From Kutzneria sp. CA-103260 (GTDB lineage Bacteria > Actinomycetota > Actinomycetes > Mycobacteriales > Pseudonocardiaceae): DNA of 64,000 nucleotides. The translations under genes were made by a program, and so were the position numbers. Shown here piece after piece: positions 50,659-59,303 of the stretch (the first letter of the stretch is position 1; each line of letters begins with the position of its first letter). The stretch is taken from NCBI RefSeq assembly GCF_018263855.1, contig NZ_CP073318.1, positions 10,726,001 through 10,790,000 of the forward strand. The letters are read 5' to 3'. The notes under the pieces were generated by a model. That model was not told the origin of the DNA, did not search any database, and saw only the letters and a program-made list of their open reading frames with translations.

Positions 50659-53600
50659 CGAGTCTCCTGATCATTGATTGGCATGATTTTTCACACGGAT
50701 CGGCCGGGGTTCCGCTCGGGAACTGTGACCCCAATGGTCTGACTCTCAAGGTCCTGAACGTTCCGCCGCGCATGGCGTAGATTCCTTCGGCGTTTTCGGC
50801 CTGATTGACGGCGCTCACCTCGGAGCAGGTGCTGCGACAGCCCCAGTCGTCGAGAAGTTCCTTGAGTTCTTCGTTGGTGTCAGGGTCTCCCACGCGATAG
50901 GTGCGACCGTAGTACCTCTGGCCGGATGGCGACGTGTATTCCGTGACGAAGTCGGGGGTTGAGGTTTGGTTGGCGCCTCGATTCGCGTCCGCGTACTGCT
51001 CGAGCGTGGAGCCGTCGGGTGCCGGCCCGGGCTTGGGGTTGACCTTGCATTCGTCGTTGTGGACGAGGAGTGGCGTGGTCCCAGCTGTCACATAGTACGT
51101 GTGCAGATCGGCGACGGTGAGGTTGTAGGTCCGGACACTGGAGGTGAACCGCCAGCTGAACCGGACGGTCGCGGTCGCGGCGTCGCCGGTGTCGAGCTGG
51201 TCGCCGGGGTTGAGGTCGGCGGCGGCGGTCCAGCGGTGGGTGGTGGCGTCCCAGAACAGGTGGTGCGCGGTGACGGTGATCGTCTTCGCCCCGTTGGCGG
51301 TGCCAACGGAAAGACTCACGAAGTCGGTGTCGGTGTCGGTGACGTGGATCGCGGTGACCCGGTGATGCGCGGTATCGGCACTTCCAGGAGCCTTGTCCGT
51401 GACCTCGTCGCCGACCTTCACATCCTGGATCGGCTTTGTGGACCCGTCGGCCATCAGTACCGGTGTGTCCGCGGCGAAGCTGTTGCAGCCACGTAGGACG
51501 GGGGCGAGCCCGTTGGACACAGAAGTGGCGACATTGAGCCCGGTGTTGACGGCGTTCCCACCGCAGACAAGCAGGCCGAATCCCTCGGTGGCGGCCGCAC
51601 AGCCGGTGGCCTCCGCGATTCCGGCGACGATTCCGGCGATCCCACCCAGCATCGCCGCCGGGTCGACGTCGGCCGGAGCGCCCCCGGGCTCGGGGAACTC
51701 CCCGTGCGTCTTGCCGGGGAAGTAGGTGTAAACGGGCTTCGGCCGGCCGTTCCACGCCTCGTTCAGGATGGCCTGGTTGATCTTGCGCCAGAGCGGGACC
51801 TTCCTGATCGGGTCCGTGCTCATGGTCTTGTTGCCACAGAAGGGGTTGCACCAGTTGTCCGACCCCGTGGTGCCCCACACCGGCGCGATGGGGTCGACGT
51901 CCTTCTGGCTCGGGTCGCCGTTGAGACCGTGCGAGCAGTCGTCGTCGGGGCAGTGGGTCAGCAGACCATTGGGATCGCTGCCGGTGACCGGGTTGTTGCC
52001 GGCGTAGTCGTAGCCGTTGAGCTGGTTGGGATCAGTGGCTTCCAGCATCGGGTCGAGGGACAGGAAGCGGCCGTCGGCGGGGTCGTACTCGCGGGCGCCG
52101 AGGTTCTCGAGCTGGGTGGCGTCGTCGGGGGTGCCACCGACATAGCCCTTGTCTCCGCCGGGCCACAGGCCCGCGGCGCCGCGGGCCTGGCCGAAGGGCA
52201 GGAACTGCCGGCTGGTCAGGGCCCCGGTGTTGGCGTCCATGGCCAGTTGGTCGGTGCCCTGGCGGTCGGGAATCAGGTACTGGACGGGACCGCTGCCGGT
52301 GCGGGAGGCGACGGTCAGCCCGCCGAGGGTGTAGTAGCGGGTGGTGGTGACGGCATTGGCCTTGGTGTCCAGCACCAACTGCTGGTCGCCGAGGAACAGG
52401 GTGGTCCGGCCCGGATCGCGGCGGACGACGAGGTTGCCGTCGGCGCCGTAGACGTACGAGCTGCCGCCGGTGGCGGTGGTGTCGGTGGACAAGTGGCCGA
52501 GCGTGTCCCAGACCAGGGCTTGGTCGCCGGTGGCGCCGCCGGTGATGGTCTTGGTGTTGCCGGCGGCGTCGTAGGTGTAGGAGGCGGTCTGCGCCGCGCT
52601 GTTGGGACCGGTGGTGGTGGTGTCGGCCAGAGTGTTGGGCTGGGCGGTGGGGTAGTGGTAGGTGGTCGTGTTGTCGTTGGCGGTGTTGCCGGTGACGTCG
52701 TGGTCGGTCTGCGTCGCGCGGTCGCCCGCGGCGTTGTAGGTCCAGGTCTGCCAGTAGGGGTTGGGGCCGCCGACGGTAGGGGAAGCGCTCGGTTTGGGCG
52801 TGGCCGAGCAGTCGTCGAGGGCGCTCCAGGCGCCGGCCAGCCGCGACGCGTAGTCGTAGGAGAAACACTGCTGGTCGACGGTGACCCCGCCGCCCTGTTT
52901 GTCCTGTGTGGACAGGAGCAGGCCGGCTCCCTTCGACACGGACGAGTTGGAGAACGAGTAGCTGAGCTCGTCGAGATCGGCCTGGCCGTTGACCGTCTGG
53001 GTCTTGATGTCGGTGAGCGCCTGGGTCTGGTTGTCGTAGGTCAGCTGCACCCGTGCGGTGTCACCGGGAATCGGCATCTGGTAAGCGACGGGCTGGCCGA
53101 GCCGGCTGTAGCCGAGCGCGCTGACGTAGATGGTGGAGAAGGTGTCGCTGTCGCCCTTGAGCGATGTCGGCTCGCCGAAGTTGTCATAGCCATAGGTGAC
53201 GGTCTCGATCCCGCCCGGCATACCTGGGGTGGTGGGCAGGTCGTCGAAGCTGGGATTGCCGGTCGCGGTGTAGTTGTACGTGGTGACGAAGCCGCCGGCC
53301 GGCGCCAGCGTGGTGCCCTCGCCGGTCAGCGTGACCTTGCTCTTGGCCGGCTTGCCGAGCGCGTTGTACAGGGTGATCTGGTTGGCGTAGACGTCGCCGT
53401 TGGAGTAGGACGTCGAACCGGTGGGGTAGCCGGGTTTGACCGAGTCGTAGGTCCACTCCGCGAGCATGTTGGCTTGGCTCTGCACTGACGTGGATGTGGT
53501 GTCGTACAGGTGGGTCCTGCGGCCGTCCTCGTCGTAGGTCGTGGTGACCTGCTTGCCACGGGAGTCCGTGGTTGTGGCGAGTAGCCCGGCGTTGTCGTAG

Positions 53601-56600
53601 GTGCTCGTCGTCGTCCCTGAGTCCGGGTCCTTGACGGTGAGCTGGTTGCCCATCAGGTCGTAGGTGTACGACCAGGTGTTGCCGGCCGGGTCGACGATGC
53701 TGGCCTGCTTGCCCGACGGGTAGTACGTGTAGTGCGTGCGGTCATAGTCCGAGGCGGCGGCCTTGACCGGGTCCGGTGTCACACCCGCGTGGTAGCGCAG
53801 GATGTCGGTGGTCCGGCCGCGAGCATCGGCGACCGTGGTGCTGGGCGCGGTGCCGGCGGGCGGCGTGGTCGTGACGGTGTTGCCGCCGTAGGAGTACGTG
53901 GTGCGCCAGGTCTCGATGCCCTGCGCGTACGCGACCGCCAGGGTCTTGCGGCCGGTGCCGTCATAGCTGATTCCAGTGGACGAGGGAACATCGGCGACCT
54001 GGGCCTGCACCAGCGTGCCGTCGACGGGGCTGGAATTGAGATAGGGGTTGGCGGTGTAGGAGACCCAACCGTCGCTGTTGTAGACCGTGTCGGTGATGAC
54101 CCGCCAGTTGTCCGGCGTCTGCGTCTGGGTTTCGCGTTGGCGCAGTAGCGAGTCGTAGAGGGTCTCGGCTGTCCGGTACGAGCCGTCGTCATTCAGGGTC
54201 TGCGTGCTGACAGTGGACGGGCCCTGGTTGGAGACCGTGTACGCGTACTTGACGGCGATCCCGTTGATGCCCGGCTTGCGGACAGTGACGATGCGACCCA
54301 GCGCGTCGTAGGTGGCCGTGGTCTTGTAGCTCGCCGCGTCCGTTGTGGACAGTGGCAGGTCGCGCAGCGGATCGAAGGTGGTGCCGGCCGTGAGCCCCTT
54401 CGGATCCGTGACCGACATCGCGGTCGGCTCGGCTCCGTCGGTCGGGGTGTAGGCGGTCTTGGTGGTTCGGTTGTCGGCGTCGGTCGCCGTGAGTGGCCGG
54501 CCGTACTGGTCGAAGGTGTTCGTGGACTGGGCCACCCAGACCGGATTGCCCTGGGCGTCGTACGAGCCGGCCTGTTCGGTCTTCGTCGCGTCACCCGCGC
54601 CGGGCAGTTCGCCCAGCGTGGTGGACTTGTCGTAATAGATCCGCTTGTCCGAGACGGCGTTGTCGGGGAAGACCGGGGTCTTGTCGCAGCTGGCCGACAC
54701 CTCGAGCACCTCGGACGGCGAGTCCAGCTTCGAGTGGTCGGCGTTGTCGGCGTAGGTGGTGGTGGTGCAGAGGTCGTCGTCGGCGGTGGCCGTGTCGCCG
54801 AGGTCATTGACCTTGTGGATCCGGCCGTACTGGTCGAAGCTGTTGTCCGTCTCGGTCTTGCGGGTGCTGCCGTCCCCGAGCGGGGTGTAGACCTTGGTGT
54901 CCGCGGTGCCGGTGTGGAAGGCCTGCAGCGCCGGCAGGTGCAGTGAGTCCGGCAGCGTGTGGGTGGCCGTCGGATCGGACGTCCACGGGTCAGTGACCGT
55001 GTCGCTGACCAGTGCGTCGCCGTTGAAGGTTCGGACCTCGTAGGTCATGCCGGCGAACTGGTCGGAGTCGGTGATCGCGGGGTCCCCGCGGGAGTCCTGC
55101 ACGGTGGCGGGCCGAGATCCGTTACCCGGCAGGGTGTCGCCGTTCATGCCCTGGAAGTAGGTGGACTGCGTCTTGGTCGTCGGATCGGGGCTTCGGCCGA
55201 CCACGCTGGTGGTCATGCCTGAGAAGCCACGCCAGTCGTTCCATGTGTGCTGGTTGGTCGGGGTGGCGGGCGTGAGCGGGCTGTCGTCGTAGTGCCAGGC
55301 GGGACCGGTCGGCGTGTAGTGGGTCTCGATCGTGTCGTTGGTGTTGCCGCCGGTGGGATCGGTGACGGTGACGGTGTTGACGACGTACTTGTTGAACCAG
55401 TCCACGATCGGCGTCGGCTGGTTGTTCGGCGACCAGTACACGGGATAGCACAGCGACTGGTTGTGCTCGGGGACGGGCAGCGCGTTGGGGTCGCATCCCG
55501 GGTTGAGGTAGTCGACCTTGATGATCTCGCCGGTCTCGGTGGTGATCTTCGAGAGCCGCTGCCGGGTGATCGGCCCGGTGCCGCCGTTGGTCGTGACCCG
55601 GTTGGCCATACCCGTTCCGTCGAACTGGATGACCGGCAGCGCGCTGCTGGAGGTCGCGCCGCTGTTGGAGGTGTCCAGCCCCTGCCGGGTGATCGTGTAC
55701 AGCCAAGGTGAGGAGCTCACATTGGACCCGGTCGGCGGGAAGCTGTAGGCCAGCTTCCACGAGTCGACCGGCTTCTCCGCCGCTCCGACCAGGGCGTCGG
55801 TCTCGACGTTGGTCAGCAGGTACTCGGAGAAGAACGTCGGCGACTGGATCTGGCAGGTCGCGCCGCTGGCGCACACCAGGTCCTGCGGCACGTCGGGCCA
55901 GTCGGCGGCGTTGGCGGGCTTGAGGTTGTCCAGTTTGCAGGCGTTGGCCGCGCTGGGGTCGGCGTTGACTTCCACGCATCGTGGCGTCGAGGTGAACACC
56001 ACCTGGCCGCCGGGCTGCGTGGAGTACACCGCGCCGTCACGCTGCCCGTACTGGATCTTGGTGAGGTACTGGCCGCGAGTGTAGGGCGTGTCCGCGGTCG
56101 TGCCCTTGTTGCGGGCGTAGTAGCCCACCTCGGGGGTGTAGAAGTAAGACGCTGTGTCACCGTGCGGATCTACGACGTAGTCCAGGTCCCAACGGTAGGC
56201 CTGCTGGCACCACGAGTCGGCGAAGTTCGCTTTGTAGCAGGACTGCGGGTCGTCCTTCACCGCCGAGGTCGCGAACACCGGCTCGGTCTGCACCGAGTTC
56301 GTGGCCGGGGTGGTGCTGTCCTTCCAGCCGGGCAGGTGGTTGAGGCCGAAGTAGTACTTGGTGCCGTCGCTGGTCGTGATCACCCAGTACTCGCCGTTGT
56401 TGGCGGTGTTGGCCCCGCCGGTCAAGTAGGTGACCTTCTCGTTGTCGTCGCCCTGGGGGCGATAGGTGCCCGGGTGAGCGTCATCGGGCACCAGCGTCGA
56501 GGTGTGCCCGCCCAGCGACAGGGTCAGCGTGTTCAGGTTGGTCCAGCAGGAGTCCCAGTTCTGCGTGGCGGTGTCGGTGTTCTGGTGGCAGGACTGGTAG

Positions 56601-57559
56601 GAGCGCTCGATGAACCCGGGTTCGTAGGACCAGCCGTCGCCGACCCAGGACGCCTGGTTGTTGGTGGAGGAGGTCAGGCCGTCGGCTGACTGGGAGTCGT
56701 AGCTCAGTCCCAGATTCGGCTCCAGGCCACCGGGCACCGGCGGGGTGTCCATCGTGTAATTCCACGTGAACGCGTCCGAGGAGCCGCCGGCCGACCACGA
56801 TCCGGAGGGCTTCAACGAGGTCGCGCTGTAGTCGCCGCTGCCGTTGCCGGTGCTCGATCCCGTGGCAGCCAACACCATCGGCGTTTTCGAGGCCGGCAGC
56901 GTCACATCAGCCGACACCGTCAAAGCCTTCGCGTCGTTGGTGGAGGTGAGCGGCGTCGCGGTCAGGCACTGGGGCTTGTCCGGTGTCGTTGCCACGCAGT
57001 CCGGCAGTCGGACCAGCCGTAGGCGGGACGCCCAGTCGCCGCCGACAGCGTCACGGAACGAGGAGTAGTCGAGAGTGAGACTCGCGTCGATCGGGCCTGG
57101 CGTCTGGTCGGTGCGCTGAACGGTGATCAGCTCACCGTCCAGCCCACCCGGCATGGGCTTCACGGCGACGTGTGCCGTGCCACCCGTCGTGGCGGTCGTG
57201 GCTGCCGTCTTCGCCGCCGGCTTTCCCAGCCGCACCGGCACGGAAGCCGTCTGCGGGGCCGCTGCCTTGGCGCTGACCGAGGCGGCGATCGTGACGTCGC
57301 CGCTGCCCGAGGGCATGGTCGTCTTCGTCGGCTTCCAGTTGGTCGGCGGCGCCGGCTTGCTGTAGTGGCTGGCCACCGGTGTGACCGGAACCGACTTCTC
57401 CGGCGGCAGCTTCAGCTTGGCGCTGTCGGCGATCGGCGCGGCCGACACCGGTAGCGGCACCGAATCGGTGATTCCGGCGACGAGACCGAGGACCGACACG
57501 ACCGCGACCACCAGGAACCATGGCGATCTACGTCTGGGCAGAGCACAACCGCGCACCAC
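50642..57559 (-). CDS. Secreted RHS polymorphic toxin with HINT domain and deaminase-like tip
   Basis: 2305 residues. Signal peptide (1-41), Pro/Thr/Ala-rich leader (about 42-120), an SpvB-like N-terminal region (LGLSYDSQSADGLTSSTNNQ), many YD/RHS repeats (YDALGRI, YDNFGEP, YDLMGNQLTVKDPDSG), the RHS core end LGAREYDPADGRFLSLDP, then a HINT domain from Cys2025 (GCNSFAADTPVLMADGSTKP to TTPLLVHN, 51056-51490). The tip (residues 2169-2305, 50642-51055) has C2245xE2247 and PC2289xxC2293, a zinc-binding pattern of YwqJ/cytidine-deaminase-like toxins. HINT cleavage would free the tip. GTG start 57559 after AGGGGGG. Confidence 0.9.
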   Translation of the reverse strand: MVRGCALPRRRSPWFLVVAVVSVLGLVAGITDSVPLPVSAAPIADSAKLKLPPEKSVPVTPVASHYSKPAPPTNWKPTKTTMPSGSGDVTIAASVSAKAAAPQTASVPVRLGKPAAKTAATTATTGGTAHVAVKPMPGGLDGELITVQRTDQTPGPIDASLTLDYSSFRDAVGGDWASRLRLVRLPDCVATTPDKPQCLTATPLTSTNDAKALTVSADVTLPASKTPMVLAATGSSTGNGSGDYSATSLKPSGSWSAGGSSDAFTWNYTMDTPPVPGGLEPNLGLSYDSQSADGLTSSTNNQASWVGDGWSYEPGFIERSYQSCHQNTDTATQNWDSCWTNLNTLTLSLGGHTSTLVPDDAHPGTYRPQGDDNEKVTYLTGGANTANNGEYWVITTSDGTKYYFGLNHLPGWKDSTTPATNSVQTEPVFATSAVKDDPQSCYKANFADSWCQQAYRWDLDYVVDPHGDTASYFYTPEVGYYARNKGTTADTPYTRGQYLTKIQYGQRDGAVYSTQPGGQVVFTSTPRCVEVNADPSAANACKLDNLKPANAADWPDVPQDLVCASGATCQIQSPTFFSEYLLTNVETDALVGAAEKPVDSWKLAYSFPPTGSNVSSSPWLYTITRQGLDTSNSGATSSSALPVIQFDGTGMANRVTTNGGTGPITRQRLSKITTETGEIIKVDYLNPGCDPNALPVPEHNQSLCYPVYWSPNNQPTPIVDWFNKYVVNTVTVTDPTGGNTNDTIETHYTPTGPAWHYDDSPLTPATPTNQHTWNDWRGFSGMTTSVVGRSPDPTTKTQSTYFQGMNGDTLPGNGSRPATVQDSRGDPAITDSDQFAGMTYEVRTFNGDALVSDTVTDPWTSDPTATHTLPDSLHLPALQAFHTGTADTKVYTPLGDGSTRKTETDNSFDQYGRIHKVNDLGDTATADDDLCTTTTYADNADHSKLDSPSEVLEVSASCDKTPVFPDNAVSDKRIYYDKSTTLGELPGAGDATKTEQAGSYDAQGNPVWVAQSTNTFDQYGRPLTATDADNRTTKTAYTPTDGAEPTAMSVTDPKGLTAGTTFDPLRDLPLSTTDAASYKTTATYDALGRIVTVRKPGINGIAVKYAYTVSNQGPSTVSTQTLNDDGSYRTAETLYDSLLRQRETQTQTPDNWRVITDTVYNSDGWVSYTANPYLNSSPVDGTLVQAQVADVPSSTGISYDGTGRKTLAVAYAQGIETWRTTYSYGGNTVTTTPPAGTAPSTTVADARGRTTDILRYHAGVTPDPVKAAASDYDRTHYTYYPSGKQASIVDPAGNTWSYTYDLMGNQLTVKDPDSGTTTSTYDNAGLLATTTDSRGKQVTTTYDEDGRRTHLYDTTSTSVQSQANMLAEWTYDSVKPGYPTGSTSYSNGDVYANQITLYNALGKPAKSKVTLTGEGTTLAPAGGFVTTYNYTATGNPSFDDLPTTPGMPGGIETVTYGYDNFGEPTSLKGDSDTFSTIYVSALGYSRLGQPVAYQMPIPGDTARVQLTYDNQTQALTDIKTQTVNGQADLDELSYSFSNSSVSKGAGLLLSTQDKQGGGVTVDQQCFSYDYASRLAGAWSALDDCSATPKPSASPTVGGPNPYWQTWTYNAAGDRATQTDHDVTGNTANDNTTTYHYPTAQPNTLADTTTTGPNSAAQTASYTYDAAGNTKTITGGATGDQALVWDTLGHLSTDTTATGGSSYVYGADGNLVVRRDPGRTTLFLGDQQLVLDTKANAVTTTRYYTLGGLTVASRTGSGPVQYLIPDRQGTDQLAMDANTGALTSRQFLPFGQARGAAGLWPGGDKGYVGGTPDDATQLENLGAREYDPADGRFLSLDPMLEATDPNQLNGYDYAGNNPVTGSDPNGLLTHCPDDDCSHGLNGDPSQKDVDPIAPVWGTTGSDNWCNPFCGNKTMSTDPIRKVPLWRKINQAILNEAWNGRPKPVYTYFPGKTHGEFPEPGGAPADVDPAAMLGGIAGIVAGIAEATGCAAATEGFGLLVCGGNAVNTGLNVATSVSNGLAPVLRGCNSFAADTPVLMADGSTKPIQDVKVGDEVTDKAPGSADTAHHRVTAIHVTDTDTDFVSLSVGTANGAKTITVTAHHLFWDATTHRWTAAADLNPGDQLDTGDAATATVRFSWRFTSSVRTYNLTVADLHTYYVTAGTTPLLVHNDECKVNPKPGPAPDGSTLEQYADANRGANQTSTPDFVTEYTSPSGQRYYGRTYRVGDPDTNEELKELLDDWGCRSTCSEVSAVNQAENAEGIYAMRGGTFRTLRVRPLGSQFPSGTPADPCEKSCQSMIRRLGGRFK

Positions 57560-57602
57560 AGCACGACCCCCCTAGGTCAGGCAAGCTCGGCTTGCCTCTG
57601 CG

Positions 57603-57749
57603 TCACACGCCCCGTGACTCACGGGGGCGGCAGTCGAACGCTAATCGGATTTCACAGTCACCACACAGCGGCTGTTCGGACGCAAACGCCAGGAGCTGTT
57701 CGTCCCAACAGTCCAAGCAAGACGGACATACGATCCCGAAAGGGATCAA
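57603..57749 (-). CDS. Possible small zinc-ribbon ORF
   Basis: 48 codons if read from TTG 57749. Cys spacing CPSCLDCW...LCGDCE then FDC resembles a zinc ribbon. It lies between the triple-repeat protein gene and the RHS gene on the same strand, 43 bases before the RHS start. There is no ATG or GTG nearby and no clear ribosome site, so it may be a fragment or chance; the local G+C content is lower than around it. A GATCCC-GAAA-GGGATC hairpin with a GNRA loop sits over the start region (57732-57747). Confidence 0.3.
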   Translation of the reverse strand: MIPFGIVCPSCLDCWDEQLLAFASEQPLCGDCEIRLAFDCRPRESRGV

Positions 57750-57754
57750 ATCGT

Positions 57755-58978
57755 CTAGGGGGTGAACGACTCGTAGAACCCGGTCATATCGGCGACGACG
57801 TCGACGTTCCCGGTCTGGTTCCACAGGTCGACCGCGCCGTTGACCACGGGCACGATCACCGTGTTGGAGACGAGCTGTCCCGGCGTGAAGTTGATGTTCG
57901 AAGCGTTGGGGCGGTCCGGGTTGTTCGGGTCGTCCGGGTACACCGTGAGGAAACTCGTGGCGGTGGCGTTGGTGACCGTGAGGTGGAGCGCGACAGCGGA
58001 CACGTCGGGCGGAAGGAAAGCCATGTCGAGCGGCACGGCCACGGTCTGGTTCGGGCCCAGCGGCGCCACCTTGCCCTGCGCGCCCGTGCCGTCACGAGTG
58101 TCGTACAGCGGGCTCGGAGGGATAGCGGTGAAGAGTCCGGCCCCGGCGGATGTGTAGTAGCCGACCAGGTCTGCGACCAGGTCGACGGTGCCGGCGGTGT
58201 TCCAGATGGAGAACTTCCTGCTGTTGACCGGAACCACGGTCAGATTGGCTATGGTCTGTCCGGCGGCGAAGTTCAGGTTCGACGTGGCCGGCCTCGGCGA
58301 GCCGGTGGCGTAGGCGGTCAGTGTGCTGGCCGCGGTGGCGTCGGTGGCAGTCAGGTTCAGCACGATCGAGGTCGCGTCCACCGGGACCGCCGGCACCGAT
58401 ACCGAGATGGTGGAGTTGGAGCCGACCGGCCCCGCCAGTCCGCCCCGGCCCGTGCCGTCGCGCGTGTCGAGCACCCGGGTCGGAGCGGTGGTCGTGAAGC
58501 CCGCTCCGTCGTCGCTCGACACGTAATAGCCCTCCAGATCGGCGAGGACGTCAGTGGTGCCGAAGTGGTTGAAGATTTCGACGTCGTCGTTTGTGAGGCC
58601 GACAGTGACCAGATTTGCCGTGGTCTGCCCGGCGGAGAAGTCCACACTGGACGCCGCGGGGCGGCTGAAGTCGTCCTGGTAGACAGTGAGGAATCCGTCC
58701 GCGGACGGCCCGACCGCGGTCACGTTGAGCACCACGGCAACCGTGTTGGCCGGCAGGTTCGCGATGTGGAAGGTCAGCTCACCACCGCTGCCCAACGGGG
58801 ATGACACCCCGCCGGTGCCGTCGCGCGTGTCGAGCACCCGGGTCGGAGTCGGCGCGGCGATGTAGGTGCCTGGACCCCACGACACGACGTGGGCCTGTGC
58901 CGGCGCGGCAACGGTGGCCAGGCCGAGCGCCACGAGTGTGGCCAGGAGCAAGGGTCTCCGTCTTTTGGGTCGTGTCAC
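57755..58978 (-). CDS. Secreted protein with three PTRVLDTRDGTG-type beta-repeats
   Basis: 407 residues. Signal peptide RRRPLLLATLVALGLATVAAPAQAHV (cleaved after AQA). Three repeats of about 120 residues follow, each opening PTRVLDTRDGTG (third copy PSPLYDTRDGTG), with VVLNVTAV/VLNLTAT and a closing VLADLEGYY, LVADLVGYY, VVADMTGFY. This repeat occurs in actinomycete wall and secreted proteins, usually attached to enzymes; here there is no catalytic domain, so it may be a structural or adhesive surface protein. GTG 58978 after AAAGGA. Stop is 196 bases before the RHS start. Confidence 0.8.
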   Translation of the reverse strand: MTRPKRRRPLLLATLVALGLATVAAPAQAHVVSWGPGTYIAAPTPTRVLDTRDGTGGVSSPLGSGGELTFHIANLPANTVAVVLNVTAVGPSADGFLTVYQDDFSRPAASSVDFSAGQTTANLVTVGLTNDDVEIFNHFGTTDVLADLEGYYVSSDDGAGFTTTAPTRVLDTRDGTGRGGLAGPVGSNSTISVSVPAVPVDATSIVLNLTATDATAASTLTAYATGSPRPATSNLNFAAGQTIANLTVVPVNSRKFSIWNTAGTVDLVADLVGYYTSAGAGLFTAIPPSPLYDTRDGTGAQGKVAPLGPNQTVAVPLDMAFLPPDVSAVALHLTVTNATATSFLTVYPDDPNNPDRPNASNINFTPGQLVSNTVIVPVVNGAVDLWNQTGNVDVVADMTGFYESFTP

Positions 58979-59303
58979 TGGTAACCGTCCTTTGTGGAGG
59001 AAGACCTGCTGGAAGGTGAAGGATCGGCCACTTCGCCCCCGCCGGTCGGGCCGACGGGACGCAGTCAACCAGGTGGGGGGTGGGCGAACGCAAGTGTTCG
59101 GAAAAGTCCTGTTGATGTCGCTTGGTGTCAAAAATCCGTATCTGTGAGGCCGTTCGGCCTATCGAGGGGGCGTGGGTTGCGCCCGAACAGTCGCTGCGTG
59201 CGGTCCTGTCCCGACCTACGGTTCGATCTGACGCTCCGGGGCAGCCGGCGCGGGCAGTTCGGCGGCGACATCCGTGTCGCCGAAGGGGGAAGGGTTCGTT
59301 GCC
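58979..59303. promoter_or_regulatory. Divergent promoter region between the repeat protein and the LamG gene
   Basis: 325 bases. A palindrome AGGCCGTTCGGCCT lies at 59147-59160, just after an AT-rich patch (GTGTCAAAAATCCGTATCTG), and a hairpin GGCGAC-ATCCGT-GTCGCC lies near 59267-59284, just before the LamG ribosome site. Both are candidate regulatory sites; no ORF with support. Confidence 0.4.

Noticed and set aside
51704..53488. 594-codon plus-strand open frame inside the RHS gene
   Set aside because: Antisense to well-formed RHS repeats, low-complexity Val/Gly/Ala composition, and no ribosome site or domain.
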